A DNA stretch of 64,000 nucleotides from Halostella pelagica (GTDB lineage: Archaea > Halobacteriota > Halobacteria > Halobacteriales > Natronoarchaeaceae), in contig CP040678.1 in assembly GCA_005954745.1 (NCBI GenBank), positions 1,302,001-1,366,000 on the forward strand, in the 5' to 3' direction. Positions 44,424 to 53,837 of the stretch are shown here, one piece after another (the stretch's first letter is position 1; each line of letters starts with the position of its first letter). The notes beneath the pieces are model-generated. The model saw only the letters and a program-made list of their open reading frames with translations. It was not told the DNA's origin and made no database searches. The position numbers and the translations under genes were made by a program.

Positions 44424-45998
44424 TCAGCGGTCCCGGAGGCGCTCGCGGACGACCTCGCGGTCGACGGTTCCCGACGCCGTCCGCGGTAGTTCATCGGCAA
44501 ACCCAACCGTCCACGGGTGTTTGTACCCGGTCAGACGCCCCGCGCAGTGGTCGCGGATGGTGTCCGGTGATAGGCCGTCCGCGGCGGGCTCTCGGGCGAC
44601 CAGCGCTGCGACGCGTTCGCCCCACTCGGGGTCGTCGAGACCGACGACGGCCACGTCGCGGACGTCGGGGTGGTCGCGGATCACGTTCGCCACTTCGCTG
44701 GGGTCGACGTTCTCGCCGCCAGTGACGATCCGGTCCTCGCGGCGGTTGAGAACTCGCAGCCGACCCGCCTCGTCGACGTAGCCGATGTCGCCGGTGTGGA
44801 GGCCGTGCTCCCCGAACGCGTCGGCGGTTTCGTCCGGGTCGTCGTAGTATCCCGGCGTCACCGTCGGCCCGCTAACGACGAGTTCGCCCGATTCGTGCGG
44901 CGGTAGCGACTCCCCGTCCGCTCCGACGACGGTCACGTCCGTCATCGAGAGCGGGCGGCCGACCGTCCCGAGGTGGTCGAGCGCTACGTCGGGCCGAGCG
45001 GTCGCTAGCTGGGACGCGGTTTCGGTCAGCCCGTACGTCGGACAGACCGGGACACCGGCCTCGCCGCAGCGCTCGATGAGCGCGTCGGGCGTGGGCGCGC
45101 CGCCGAGCAGAACGAACCGGAGCGAGTCGGACAGGGTTTCGCGGGCGTCCAGCATTCGCCGGAGCATCGTCGGAACGAGCGAGATGCCCGTTGCGTCCCG
45201 CTCGTTCAGGGCGTCCGCCGTCTCGCGGGCGTCGAACTCGCGCTGGATGACGACCGTGGTTCCGTACAGCGCCGAGCGCACGACGGGGGCCAGACCGCCC
45301 ATGTGGTACATCGGAAGGGGGTCGAACCAACGGTCGTGTGGAAGGACGCCGAGGCGGAAGGCTGAGGCCGTCGCGTTCGCCAGCATGTTGCCGACAGTCA
45401 GGGAGACGGCTTTCGGTTGTCCCGTCGTCCCCGAGGTGTAGAGGACGTACTGTCGGTCGTCGAGGGAGCGCTCGATGGGAGTGACCGTCACGGGGTCGAC
45501 GTCGGCGAATGCGCCGACCTCAGCCTCGCTCCGGCCAGTAGCCGGCGCGTCAACGGAAGTGACCGGCACGTCGCCGGCGGCGTCGACTGCCGTCGTCTCC
45601 GTGTCGCTTTCGCAGACAAGCAGCATCAGGTCCGCGCGGTCGACCTGCGAGTCGAGTTCCGCGGCCGTCAGGCGCGCGTTCAGCGGAACGAGCGTCGCGC
45701 CGAGCCTGGCCGTCGCGTGGACGAGGCGGACGAACGCCATCCGCGTGTGCATGAGGACGCCGACGTGGTCGCCCTCGCGAACGCCGAGCGCCGCGAGGCG
45801 GCCGGCGGTTTCGTCGACCGCCGAATCCAGTTCGGCGTACGTCAACGTCTGTCCGGTCCCGTGAACGACGACAGCCGGTTCGCCCTCGTGAGCCAGAGCG
45901 AGCGCGGGCTCGAACGATTCGCCGCGTCGGGTGGCGTCTGACGCGCCGGCGGTCTGGAGAGAGACCGGGTCACGGAGGGTCCAGGTCACAGCGCCCAC
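44424..45998 (-). CDS. menE: o-Succinylbenzoate-CoA ligase MenE
   Basis: 524 residues from GTG 45998, or GTG 45989 three codons later. AMP-forming acyl-CoA ligase motifs: YTSGTTGQPKAVSLT (about 190-204), CPTYGLTETASQLA, HTGDIGYVDEAGRLRVLNRREDRIVTGGENVDPSEV and a final TASGTVDREVVRERL with Lys replaced in the A10 region. Assigned to menaquinone synthesis by position: it overlaps menC and lies in the men block. It activates o-succinylbenzoate to its CoA ester. Confidence 0.88.
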   Translation of the reverse strand: MGAVTWTLRDPVSLQTAGASDATRRGESFEPALALAHEGEPAVVVHGTGQTLTYAELDSAVDETAGRLAALGVREGDHVGVLMHTRMAFVRLVHATARLGATLVPLNARLTAAELDSQVDRADLMLLVCESDTETTAVDAAGDVPVTSVDAPATGRSEAEVGAFADVDPVTVTPIERSLDDRQYVLYTSGTTGQPKAVSLTVGNMLANATASAFRLGVLPHDRWFDPLPMYHMGGLAPVVRSALYGTTVVIQREFDARETADALNERDATGISLVPTMLRRMLDARETLSDSLRFVLLGGAPTPDALIERCGEAGVPVCPTYGLTETASQLATARPDVALDHLGTVGRPLSMTDVTVVGADGESLPPHESGELVVSGPTVTPGYYDDPDETADAFGEHGLHTGDIGYVDEAGRLRVLNRREDRIVTGGENVDPSEVANVIRDHPDVRDVAVVGLDDPEWGERVAALVAREPAADGLSPDTIRDHCAGRLTGYKHPWTVGFADELPRTASGTVDREVVRERLRDR

Positions 45999-47017
45999 GC
46001 CCCCGTTGTTCCGTTTCCGGGCAGTTGCGGGACGTGTGCCACGCCGTCGCTAACGGGGGCTGGGTCCGCAGTGAGGTCCGCCTCGATCCAGTCTGCGGTC
46101 GAGAGGCCGCACGGCGGTGCCGCCGGCAGCGACGCCGCGAGATGGACTGCCGCGGTGCGAGCGACGACGGCGTCTATCGTCGTCGTGACGACCGGCGTGA
46201 GTCCCGCGCTCCGGGCGCTGAGGGCGGCGTCGCGGGCACGGTCGACCCCGCCGAGTGCCATCGGTTTGAGGATCAGGACGTCCGCCGCCCCGGCGTCGAG
46301 AACGGTTTCGACGCTGTGGGCGGCGAGCGTCTCGTCGACCGCGACGCCGACCGGCCCTCCACGAAGCGCCGCATGGCCCGCCAGGTCGTCCGCCGGCAGC
46401 GGTTGCTCGACGAACGAGACGCCCGCGTGTTCGAACTGTGCGAACGCCCGTTCGGCCGCATCGTGCGTCCAGGCACCGTTCGCGTCGGCCCGGAGTTCGA
46501 CGCCTGAACCCACCGCGTCGCGGACCGCCTGAACGCGGGCGGCGTCCGCGTCGACTGGGCGAGCGCCGACCTTGACCTTCACGCATTCGAAGCCGTCGGC
46601 GACGGCGTCGCCCGCTCGGCGGGCGGTCTCCTCCGGGGGGGCGTCCCCGACCGTCGCGTTGACCGGCACCTGCATAACCGGCGCGTCGCCGCCGAGATAG
46701 CGGTAGAGCGGTATCCCCGCCCGGGACGCGCGCAGATCTGCGAGGGCGAGCGAGAATGCGTGTCTCGCGGCGGGACTGTCAGCGACGGCCAACGCGGCAC
46801 CAGGCCCCTCCGCAAGCGCTTGCTCCGCTCGGTCAAGCGCCTCGTGGCACTCCGCGAGGGACTCGGTCCAGCCCGGCAACGGCGTCGCCTCGCCGATGCC
46901 GGTCCGCCCGCCGTCTGTGAGTCGAACGATGACTCCTTCCCGGGCGGTGATATCCCCGCGTGCCGTCCGTAGCGGTCGCGCGAGCGGTACCGTGAACTCC
47001 CGGCGTTCCAGACGCAT
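45986..47017 (-). CDS. menC: o-Succinylbenzoate synthase MenC
   Basis: 343 residues from ATG 47017. Enolase-superfamily signs: VKVKVGARPVDADAARV holds the catalytic Lys pair (KVK near 152-154), ELRADANGAWT supplies the first metal Asp, FVEQPLP the Glu, and VDETLAAH the Asp, followed by ILKPMALGG with the second Lys. It dehydrates SHCHC to o-succinylbenzoate. menE starts inside its last codons and menA ends on its start codon (TGATG), so the three are one operon. Confidence 0.9.
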   Translation of the reverse strand: MRLERREFTVPLARPLRTARGDITAREGVIVRLTDGGRTGIGEATPLPGWTESLAECHEALDRAEQALAEGPGAALAVADSPAARHAFSLALADLRASRAGIPLYRYLGGDAPVMQVPVNATVGDAPPEETARRAGDAVADGFECVKVKVGARPVDADAARVQAVRDAVGSGVELRADANGAWTHDAAERAFAQFEHAGVSFVEQPLPADDLAGHAALRGGPVGVAVDETLAAHSVETVLDAGAADVLILKPMALGGVDRARDAALSARSAGLTPVVTTTIDAVVARTAAVHLAASLPAAPPCGLSTADWIEADLTADPAPVSDGVAHVPQLPGNGTTGAWAL

Positions 47018-47964
47018 CAGGTGACCACCATTCCGAGCGCGAACAGCGCCGAATGCGCCGCAAGCAACTTGCCGGTCCGCTCCAGCGCCGGGTTGAGCGC
47101 CTCGCCGGAGCGCTCGGTGCAGACCGTCCGGGCGACCACGGCTGCGTAGGGGAGCGTCAGTAGCGGCAGCAAGACGGTCGGCCCGAAATCGTTCAGCCAG
47201 AACCACACCGGGACGGCGTAGGCGAGCGCGAGCAACGCGATGAACTCGACGCGACTCCAGCGGTAGCCGAGCAGGACGGCCAGCGTCGTCTTGCCCGCTT
47301 CGGCGTCCGTTTCCATGTCTCTGACGTTGTTCACCACGAGAATGTTCGTCGAAATCCCCGCAACTGGGAGGCTCGCGAGAAACGCCGTGAGGGAAACCGT
47401 TCCCGCCGGAACTCCGACGGTGAGCGGATCGGCGAGCACCTGCGCCGCCTGCACGTAGAACGTCCCGGTCACGGCGACGATACCGAAAAAGAGGAACACG
47501 AAGAGGTCGCCGAGGCCGTAGTAGCCGAGCGGGTACGGGCCACCGGTGTACGCGACGCCGCTCGCGACGGAAAGCAGCCCGATCACGAGTATCGGGAGGC
47601 CGCCGACGTAGACGAGATACGTCCCCGTCAGGATCGCGAGAGAGAAGGTGATAGCCGTCGCCCGCTTTACCTCCTCCGGTGCGATGATCCCCGACTGGGT
47701 GACGCGGGTGAACCCCTCGCGGTCGTCCGTGTCGGCACCTTTTACGGCGTCGTAGTAGTCGTTCGCGAAGTTCGTCCCGACCTGAATCAGCGCCGCGCCG
47801 ACGAACGCCATCAGCGCGGGGAGCGGCGCAAACAGCCCCTCTCGGACGGCCAGCCCGGTCCCGACCAGCACCGGTGCCGCCGCCGCGGGTAACGTCTGCG
47901 GCCGAGCGGCCATCAGCCACGCCTTCGTCCGGGAGACGTCGGCCGCGTTGGCGACTCCTGTCAT
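47017..47964 (-). CDS. menA: DHNA polyprenyltransferase MenA
   Basis: 315 residues with about nine membrane spans, UbiA superfamily. The first polyprenyl-diphosphate/Mg motif is GTNFANDYYDAVKGADTDD (N-x3-D-x3-D pattern, near residues 64-80), and the second is VVNNVRDMETDAEAGKTTLA (near 213-231). It attaches the isoprenoid tail to 1,4-dihydroxy-2-naphthoate in the membrane. It ends on the start codon of menC. Confidence 0.93.
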   Translation of the reverse strand: MTGVANAADVSRTKAWLMAARPQTLPAAAAPVLVGTGLAVREGLFAPLPALMAFVGAALIQVGTNFANDYYDAVKGADTDDREGFTRVTQSGIIAPEEVKRATAITFSLAILTGTYLVYVGGLPILVIGLLSVASGVAYTGGPYPLGYYGLGDLFVFLFFGIVAVTGTFYVQAAQVLADPLTVGVPAGTVSLTAFLASLPVAGISTNILVVNNVRDMETDAEAGKTTLAVLLGYRWSRVEFIALLALAYAVPVWFWLNDFGPTVLLPLLTLPYAAVVARTVCTERSGEALNPALERTGKLLAAHSALFALGMVVT

Positions 47965-48268
47965 TGCCTGGCCTTAGGACAGGGACGCCATATGGACTGC
48001 GGTTGGCGGAGAGAATCGGATCGCTGCGGTGGAACGGAACGAGCAAACGGCGGCGAAGCCGCTACAGTAGTCACTGAAAGTCATCGCACTCCTGATCGCA
48101 CGACACCGATGCGATCAGCATGTGAACCGTTCCAGCGACTACTGTATTCCCTAAAACTGCGTCCGCGGACGTAGTGAACGGTTTATCGGCCGGGCCGTGC
48201 GAACGGGGTGAAGGCCCGTTCGCAGAGAGTGGTGCGCCAGCGGCGTACCGACCGCGAAAACGGTCGTC
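47965..48268. other. Intergenic region carrying a palindromic element
   Basis: No gene is seen in this 304-bp gap between menB and menA. An 84-bp palindrome occupies 48063-48146; the rest is ordinary GC-rich sequence. Confidence 0.5.
48063..48146. repeat. 84-bp imperfect palindrome between menB and menA
   Basis: Perfect 10-bp ends TACAGTAGTC/GACTACTGTA flank middle arms that still pair imperfectly. An inner stem CTGATCGCA (48092-48100) pairs with TGCGATCAG (48110-48118) over a 9-base loop. Both ends fit a continuous hairpin. No flanking target duplication is seen. Confidence 0.7.
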
Positions 48269-49156
48269 CTAGTAGTGCCACGGGTAGTCGTCGAAGTCCG
48301 GGTCCCGCCCCTCGTTGAAGGCGTCCCGGCCCTCCTTCGCTTCGTCGGTCATGTAGCCGAGGCGAGTGGCCTCGCCGGCGAACACCTGCTGGCCGACCAT
48401 GCCGTCGTCCGTGGCGTTGAATCCGAACTTCAGCATGCGCATCGCGGTGGGGCTCTTGCTCGCCATCGTCTCGGCCCACTCCAACGCGGTGGCTTCTAAG
48501 TCCTCGTGCGGGACGGCCTCGTTGACCATTCCCATCTCGGCCGCTTCCTCGGCGTCGTAGTTCTTCCCGAGGAAGAACACCTCTCGGGCCTTCTTCTGGC
48601 CGACCTGCTTGGCGAGATAGGCCGAGCCGAAGCCGGCGTCGAAACTCGCCACGTCAGGGTCGGTCTGTTTGAAGACGGCGTGGTCCTCGCTCGCCAGCGT
48701 CATGTCGCAAATGACGTGGAGGCTGTGGCCGCCGCCGACCGCCCACCCCGGGACCACGGCGACGACGGGTTTCGGCATGAAACGGATGAGCCGCTGGACT
48801 TCGAGGATGTGGAGGCGTCCGGTGTCGGACGCTCGCTTCTCGTCTCCCTCGTACTGGTAGCCGTCCTCCCCGCGGATCGACTGGTCGCCGCCGGAACAGA
48901 ACGCCCACCCGCCGTCCTTCGGCGAGGGGCCGTTTCCGGTCAGCAGGACACATCCCACGTCAGTCTGGCGTTTCGCATGTTTCAGCGCGTCGTACAGTTC
49001 GTCCACCGTTCCGGGACGGAAGGCGTTGCGAACCTCGGGCCGGTCGAACGCGATGCGGACGGCATCCGCGTCGACGGCCCGGTGATAGGTGATATCCTCG
49101 AAATCGAAGGCGTCGACTCGCTCCCAGCGCTCCTCGTCGAACAGTTCCGAGACCAT
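48269..49156 (-). CDS. menB: 1,4-Dihydroxy-2-naphthoyl-CoA synthase MenB
   Basis: 295 residues, crotonase fold. MenB-typical: the long N-terminal segment, FCSGGDQSIRGEDGYQYEG (about 86-104), AVVPGWAVGGGHSLHVICDMTLAS (oxyanion hole), and KQTDPDVASFDAGFGSAYLAKQVG. The C-terminal DPDFDDYPWHY matches. It cyclises o-succinylbenzoyl-CoA to DHNA-CoA. It is on the same strand as menA but separated from it by a 304-bp gap with the 84-bp element. Confidence 0.95.
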   Translation of the reverse strand: MVSELFDEERWERVDAFDFEDITYHRAVDADAVRIAFDRPEVRNAFRPGTVDELYDALKHAKRQTDVGCVLLTGNGPSPKDGGWAFCSGGDQSIRGEDGYQYEGDEKRASDTGRLHILEVQRLIRFMPKPVVAVVPGWAVGGGHSLHVICDMTLASEDHAVFKQTDPDVASFDAGFGSAYLAKQVGQKKAREVFFLGKNYDAEEAAEMGMVNEAVPHEDLEATALEWAETMASKSPTAMRMLKFGFNATDDGMVGQQVFAGEATRLGYMTDEAKEGRDAFNEGRDPDFDDYPWHY

Positions 49157-49256
49157 CGGTGTTCGAACTCCGGACGGGAGAGAGAAATAGGTTCCCGTCC
49201 GTCCGTCGAGAGGTTTTTGTCAGTTCACCTGATACACCGGTCTACCAAGTTCCCGT

Positions 49257-50126
49257 ATGGCAGAGACGTATTACGACGTACTCGGTGTTTCCCCCGACGC
49301 TTCCCCCGAGGAGATCCAGTCAGCGTACCGGGAGCAGGTGAAAGCGACCCACCCGGACGTGAGCGACGATCCCGACGCCGGGGACCGGTTCAAACGGGTC
49401 GTTCGCGCGGAGGAAGTGCTCGGCGACGAGAGCGAACGGGAGCAGTACGACCGACTCGGCCACGAGGCGTACATCCGGCGCGTTCAGGGTCAGAACGCGG
49501 CGGGCGCAGAGCAGTCACCGTGGACGACGAGTAGCCGATCTGACTCTGCCGACCGAACCGACACGGACGGCCGGTCGCGGGGACGAACGACGGCCAACGA
49601 GGACGACGAGTGGGGCCGTGGTTCCGAGTGGGGCGAGTCGTCGCGGAACGGGGGTTCTGCGGACGAACGCACGGCCGAACGAGGCGAAACACGGTCACAG
49701 TCCCAACGTCGTCAGGAGTTCTACCGCGAGCGGACCGGTGGCGAGTCCGAGGGCTACGCCGTCCACGACTGGGACGACGGCGTTGTCACGGAGGACCGCG
49801 TCAGCGTCCCGCTGACGCAGGAGCGCGTGCTCTTTCTCGTCGTGATGATCTTTCTCTACCCCGTTCTCGTGTTCTCGTCGGTGACGCCCGTCTTCCCGCT
49901 GATCGTGAAACTCGTCGTCGGCATCTGTACGCTTATCGTCACGGGGTATCTGGTCACCGTTCCGCCGATAGGAACCACCGTGTTCGGCGTCTGGAGCGTA
50001 CTCGCACCGCTTGCCCTGCTGGTGCTACCTATCGACTTTCTGTCGCTCGCGGGGCTGTTCGCGCTCGGCGTGTGCTGGATCCCGTTCGGATACTCGCTCG
50101 CGGTGGCGACGGTGCTCCGGCGATGA
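49257..50126 (+). CDS. J-domain membrane protein
   Basis: 289 residues. The J-domain is residues 1-70 (YYDVLGVSPDASPEEIQSAYREQVKATHPDVS, with HPD at 33-35), which stimulates DnaK ATPase. An acidic/Gly/Ser/Arg linker (about 75-180) and four hydrophobic helices (about 185-285) follow. It thus anchors Hsp70 at the membrane. It sits alone on the plus strand in the middle of the men cluster, with 98 bases to the end of menD. No link to quinone synthesis is known. Confidence 0.88.
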   Translation: MAETYYDVLGVSPDASPEEIQSAYREQVKATHPDVSDDPDAGDRFKRVVRAEEVLGDESEREQYDRLGHEAYIRRVQGQNAAGAEQSPWTTSSRSDSADRTDTDGRSRGRTTANEDDEWGRGSEWGESSRNGGSADERTAERGETRSQSQRRQEFYRERTGGESEGYAVHDWDDGVVTEDRVSVPLTQERVLFLVVMIFLYPVLVFSSVTPVFPLIVKLVVGICTLIVTGYLVTVPPIGTTVFGVWSVLAPLALLVLPIDFLSLAGLFALGVCWIPFGYSLAVATVLRR

Positions 50127-50224
50127 GGTGTCTTACCGTCGGACGAAAGCCCATGGAGAATCACGCCACACAGCGGTGTCGAATCTCTCACGACGGTCCG
50201 TCCGACAGTATCAGTACGCGACTG

Positions 50225-51973
50225 TCAGCGTGACAGGCTCTCGACGACGGCGTCGCGGAGCGCGTCGCGGTTCCGATGACTCTCCTCGGCGTCGAACTCC
50301 ACGGCGATCACCTGCGTCCCGTCGCTGTCGAGGGAGGCGTTGTACGCGTCTCGGAAGGCGTCCCGGTCGCTGACGCGCGAGAACTCGAGGCCGTAGAGGT
50401 CGGCCGAGGGCTCGAAGTCGAGGCCGTGAGGCGTCTTGAACTGCTCGGTAAAGGGCGGGTCGAACTCCTCGACCGGGAGTTTATGGAAGATACCGCCGCC
50501 GTCGTTGTCGATCACGACGATAGTGGCGTCGACCCCACAGCGCCCGACCGCGAGCAGACCGTTCATGTCGTGGTAGTACGCGATGTCGCCCGTGACGAGG
50601 ACGAGGGGGTCGTCAGCGGCACTGCCCGCGCCGAGTGCGGTGCTCGTGACCCCGTCGATACCGCTCGCCCCGCGGTTCGCGAGCACGGTGAGGTCGGCCG
50701 TTCGCGGGCGGCCGAAGCGGTCCAGATCCCGAACGGGCATGCTGTTCGAGACGAACACGGTGGCGGGGTCGGGCGCGTCTTCGACGACCGTCGCCAGCAC
50801 GTCGCCTTCGAACGACTGTTCGCCGCGTTCGTCGGCGATACGGTCCCAGTACCGTCGCTCGGCGTCGGCGAAGCGCTCGCGCCACTCGGAGTCGCCGTCC
50901 GAATCGCCGGCGGCCGCGGCGTCGACGAGACGGGAGAGCGTCGGTTCCGGGTCGGCGACGATCAGATCCGTCGCGGTGAACTCCGCCTCGCGCCACTCGC
51001 CGGCTGGGTCGATCAGGAACTGGCGGCAGTCGGCGCGGGCGAGATACTTCCGGAGCGGCTTCGACGTCGGCGACGCGCCGAACCGGACCACGAGGTCGGG
51101 GTCCGGCCACGACCCGGTCACTCGCTCGTCGACGAAGCCGTCGTATCCGCCGACGACGGGCGCGTCGGCGACGTGCGGTCCGTACCGAACTCCCGACAGC
51201 GGGTCGGCGAGGACCGGGAAACCGAACTCGTCAGCGAACTCGGCGACGACAGTCGGGTCGGGCGTCGCGTCGTCTGCCGGGCCCGCGACCACGAGTCCGC
51301 GGGCGGCGCGCTCGACGGTGCGGGCGATATCCTGAAGGCCGTCGTCGTCGAGAGCGGGCGTTCCCGCCGTCGTCCGGACGTGCGGGTGTTCTGGCGCGCT
51401 CGTCCGCCGCTCGACGTTATCGGTTCCCTCGGGGGGTTCCAGACGTTTGCTGAAGGGGACGTTGAGGTGGACCGGTCCGGACGGCGTGCCGGTCGCCGCC
51501 GCGAGCGCCCGCGCAGCGGTGGTCCGGACAGAGCGAAGCGTCCGCCCCTCGGCGCGCGGTTCGGGGAGGTCCTGATACCACCGAACCGCGTCACCGTACA
51601 GCTTCTCCTGGTCGATAGTCTGGTTCGCGCCGCTCTCGCGCAGTTCCGGCGGTCGGTCGGCGGTGAGCAACACCAGCGGAATCCGCGCCTGGCTCGCCTC
51701 GATGACAGCGGGATGGAAGTTCGCCGCGGCCGTCCCCGACGTACAGACCAGCGGGGTCACGGTTCCGGTTCGCTTCGCCCGCCCCAGCGCGAAGAACGCG
51801 GCGGAGCGCTCGTCCAGGTGCGAGTACACCCGAACGTCTTCGTTCCGGGCGAACGCCATCGTCAGCGGCGTCGACCGACTACCGGGAGCGATACACGCCG
51901 CGTTCACGCCGCCTGCGGCGAGTTCGCCGACCATCGCGTCCGCCCAGGCCTCGTTGTGTTCCGCGGTGTCCAT
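50225..51973 (-). CDS. menD: 2-Succinyl-5-enolpyruvyl-6-hydroxy-3-cyclohexadiene-1-carboxylate synthase MenD
   Basis: 582 residues from ATG 51973, one base after the menF stop. ThDP-enzyme motifs: NAACIAPGSRSTPLTMAFA in the N-terminal Pyr domain, HLDERSAAFFALGRAK with catalytic Glu, GTAAANFHPAVIEAS, and GDIAYYHDMNGLL with the ThDP/Mg GD...N motif near 440-470. It condenses isochorismate with 2-oxoglutarate. A short TGATACTGTCGG match to the palindromic element lies in the bases just after its stop. Confidence 0.94.
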   Translation of the reverse strand: MDTAEHNEAWADAMVGELAAGGVNAACIAPGSRSTPLTMAFARNEDVRVYSHLDERSAAFFALGRAKRTGTVTPLVCTSGTAAANFHPAVIEASQARIPLVLLTADRPPELRESGANQTIDQEKLYGDAVRWYQDLPEPRAEGRTLRSVRTTAARALAAATGTPSGPVHLNVPFSKRLEPPEGTDNVERRTSAPEHPHVRTTAGTPALDDDGLQDIARTVERAARGLVVAGPADDATPDPTVVAEFADEFGFPVLADPLSGVRYGPHVADAPVVGGYDGFVDERVTGSWPDPDLVVRFGASPTSKPLRKYLARADCRQFLIDPAGEWREAEFTATDLIVADPEPTLSRLVDAAAAGDSDGDSEWRERFADAERRYWDRIADERGEQSFEGDVLATVVEDAPDPATVFVSNSMPVRDLDRFGRPRTADLTVLANRGASGIDGVTSTALGAGSAADDPLVLVTGDIAYYHDMNGLLAVGRCGVDATIVVIDNDGGGIFHKLPVEEFDPPFTEQFKTPHGLDFEPSADLYGLEFSRVSDRDAFRDAYNASLDSDGTQVIAVEFDAEESHRNRDALRDAVVESLSR

Positions 51974-51974
51974 C

Positions 51975-53369
51975 TTATTCAAGGGTGTCGAGCATCGGTC
52001 TGTATTTCAGCTGTACCTCGTCCCACTCGCGGTCCGGGTCGCTGTCCGCCACGATGCCCGCGCCGGCAAACAGCGTGGCGTTCGTCCCGTCGGCGACGGC
52101 GGAGCGGATGGCGACGGCGAAGGTGCCGTTCCCCGCGGCGTCGAACCAGCCGACTGGCGCGGCGTACCACCCCCTGTCGAACGTCTCCGTCTCGCGGATC
52201 GTCCGCCAGGCGAGGTCCGGCGGCAACCCGCCGACTGCGGGCGTCGGATGCAACGCTTCGACGAGACCGAGGACGTGCTCGACGTCGGTCAGTTCGGCAG
52301 CTATCGGCGTCTGGAGGTGCTGGACGGTGTCGAGCTTTCGAACGGTTCGCTGGCCGGTCCGAACCGAGTCGGCGAAGGGCGCTAACTGGTCTCTGACGGC
52401 GTCGACGACGAGGTCGTGTTCGTGGATGTCCTTCTCGCTCTCTAGGAGTTCCTGAGCGAGCCACTCGTCTTCCTCGGGCGTATCGCCGCGGCCGGTCGAC
52501 CCGGCGAGGCCTTCCGTCCGGATCTGTCGCCCGCTGAGCGAGACGAGCCGTTCGGGCGTCGCACCGAAGAGCGTAGGGCCGGACCGCCCGACGGTGTCGG
52601 ACCGCGTTTCGTCGGTCGCGTCGTCGCGTCCCGTACAGTCGATCATGAACCGATAGCAGTCCGGATACGTCGACCGCAGGCGCGCGAGAGCGTCCGGCAC
52701 GGACAGTTCGTCCGCCAGAGTGACTTCGAGGGCCTGCGCGAGGACGACCTTCGTCAGGCCGCCGCGTCCGATACGCTCCAGGGCCGAGCCGATCTGGTCG
52801 CGCCACGCACCCCGTGATGTCGTCGCCCGCCGGTCCGTGACGCCCGGAGGTTCCCTGACCGGCCCCTGCGCCGGTAGTTCCCGTATCGTCTCAGCGACGG
52901 CGTCGATGTCGTCTTCAACTGCGTCCGTGCCCTCGGGAGCGACCGCGTTGACCGTCAACTGGACGTTCTCGTCGGTCCGTGCGACCTGTACGCGCGGGAG
53001 AAAGAAGTACCCGGAGGGAAAGCCCTCCCACGGTGGTGCCGGATCGTGATCGTCGTGGAACGCGAACCCGCCGAACAGGCGGGGACGGGCCGCCGAAGTC
53101 GGGGCCCCAGTGTCGAACGCGGCGAACAGGTCGTCCGCGCCGTCGCGGACCGCGTCGAACCGGTTCTCCTCGCCGCCGTCGACTGTGATCGCCGCCACGG
53201 CCCCACAACCCACGACCGCCGGCTCATCCGGGGCGGTCCACACTGCTCGGGGGCCGTCGAACGCGTCGAGTATCGCCCGAAACGAGACGTCGGGGATCTC
53301 TCGACTCCGCGTCAGAAGCGACGGCTCGCCGGGCGCGTCCGCCCACGCCCCACTGCGCAGGATCTCCAT
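51975..53369 (-). CDS. menF: Isochorismate synthase MenF
   Basis: 464 residues, chorismate-binding fold. Landmarks: GGLTKVVLAQALEVTLADE (with the catalytic Lys), TLFGATPERLVSLSGRQIRTEGLAGSTGRG, the HEHDLVVDAVRDQL segment, HLQTPIAAELTD and ALHPTPAVGGLPPD. The final GWFDAAGNGTFAVAIRSAV is the C-terminal glycine-rich chorismate end. It makes isochorismate for menaquinone. It starts the men operon and is followed by menD after one base. Confidence 0.92.
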   Translation of the reverse strand: MEILRSGAWADAPGEPSLLTRSREIPDVSFRAILDAFDGPRAVWTAPDEPAVVGCGAVAAITVDGGEENRFDAVRDGADDLFAAFDTGAPTSAARPRLFGGFAFHDDHDPAPPWEGFPSGYFFLPRVQVARTDENVQLTVNAVAPEGTDAVEDDIDAVAETIRELPAQGPVREPPGVTDRRATTSRGAWRDQIGSALERIGRGGLTKVVLAQALEVTLADELSVPDALARLRSTYPDCYRFMIDCTGRDDATDETRSDTVGRSGPTLFGATPERLVSLSGRQIRTEGLAGSTGRGDTPEEDEWLAQELLESEKDIHEHDLVVDAVRDQLAPFADSVRTGQRTVRKLDTVQHLQTPIAAELTDVEHVLGLVEALHPTPAVGGLPPDLAWRTIRETETFDRGWYAAPVGWFDAAGNGTFAVAIRSAVADGTNATLFAGAGIVADSDPDREWDEVQLKYRPMLDTLE

Positions 53370-53444
53370 ACCGTGAACCTGTGAATCCTGATCCCTTCAG
53401 CCTGTCTTTTCGTGGGAGACTCCTCACCAAGCGAATGCCGTTCG

Positions 53445-53837
53445 CTAGTCCTGACAGCAACCGCCGGCCTCTTCGCCGAAATCGACCGAAAGCGGTTCCG
53501 AGATGGCCTCGTTGACCGCTTCGAGACGGGCGTCGAGTTCGTTCTGCGTGTCTAGATACTCGGACATGACCGGGACACTGTGGAGTTCCTGCTGGGCCTC
53601 CTGGACCTCCCGGAGGTCCTCCTGAGTCGCGTCGCCAGTCTGGCGAGCGAGCATGAAGTCCTGCCGGATCTGCTCGAACTCCTCTATTTTCGCCTGCGCC
53701 TCGTCGGATCGCTCGACCGCTTTCTTGGCTTCCTCGAACGCCCGGTACTCGGGCATCTCGGCGATGGTTTCACCGAGTTCGCGGCCGAGTTCTTCGACGT
53801 CAACCTCGTCTTCACCCGCGTCTATCTCGATGCTCAT
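53445..53837 (-). CDS. YlbF/YmcA-family protein with C-terminal Cys pair
   Basis: 130 residues, helical and acidic. The Com_YlbF-type domain runs from VDVEELGRELGETIAEMPEYRAFEEAKKAVERSDEAQAKIEEFE to the middle QRD-like QTGDATQEDLREVQ. The tail EAGGCCQD has two adjacent Cys. In bacteria YlbF-YmcA-YaaT act on RNA decay and [Fe-S]-dependent regulation, and the YmcA/YlbF proteins bear cluster-binding Cys at the C-terminus. Role here is inferred. Confidence 0.75.
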   Translation of the reverse strand: MSIEIDAGEDEVDVEELGRELGETIAEMPEYRAFEEAKKAVERSDEAQAKIEEFEQIRQDFMLARQTGDATQEDLREVQEAQQELHSVPVMSEYLDTQNELDARLEAVNEAISEPLSVDFGEEAGGCCQD

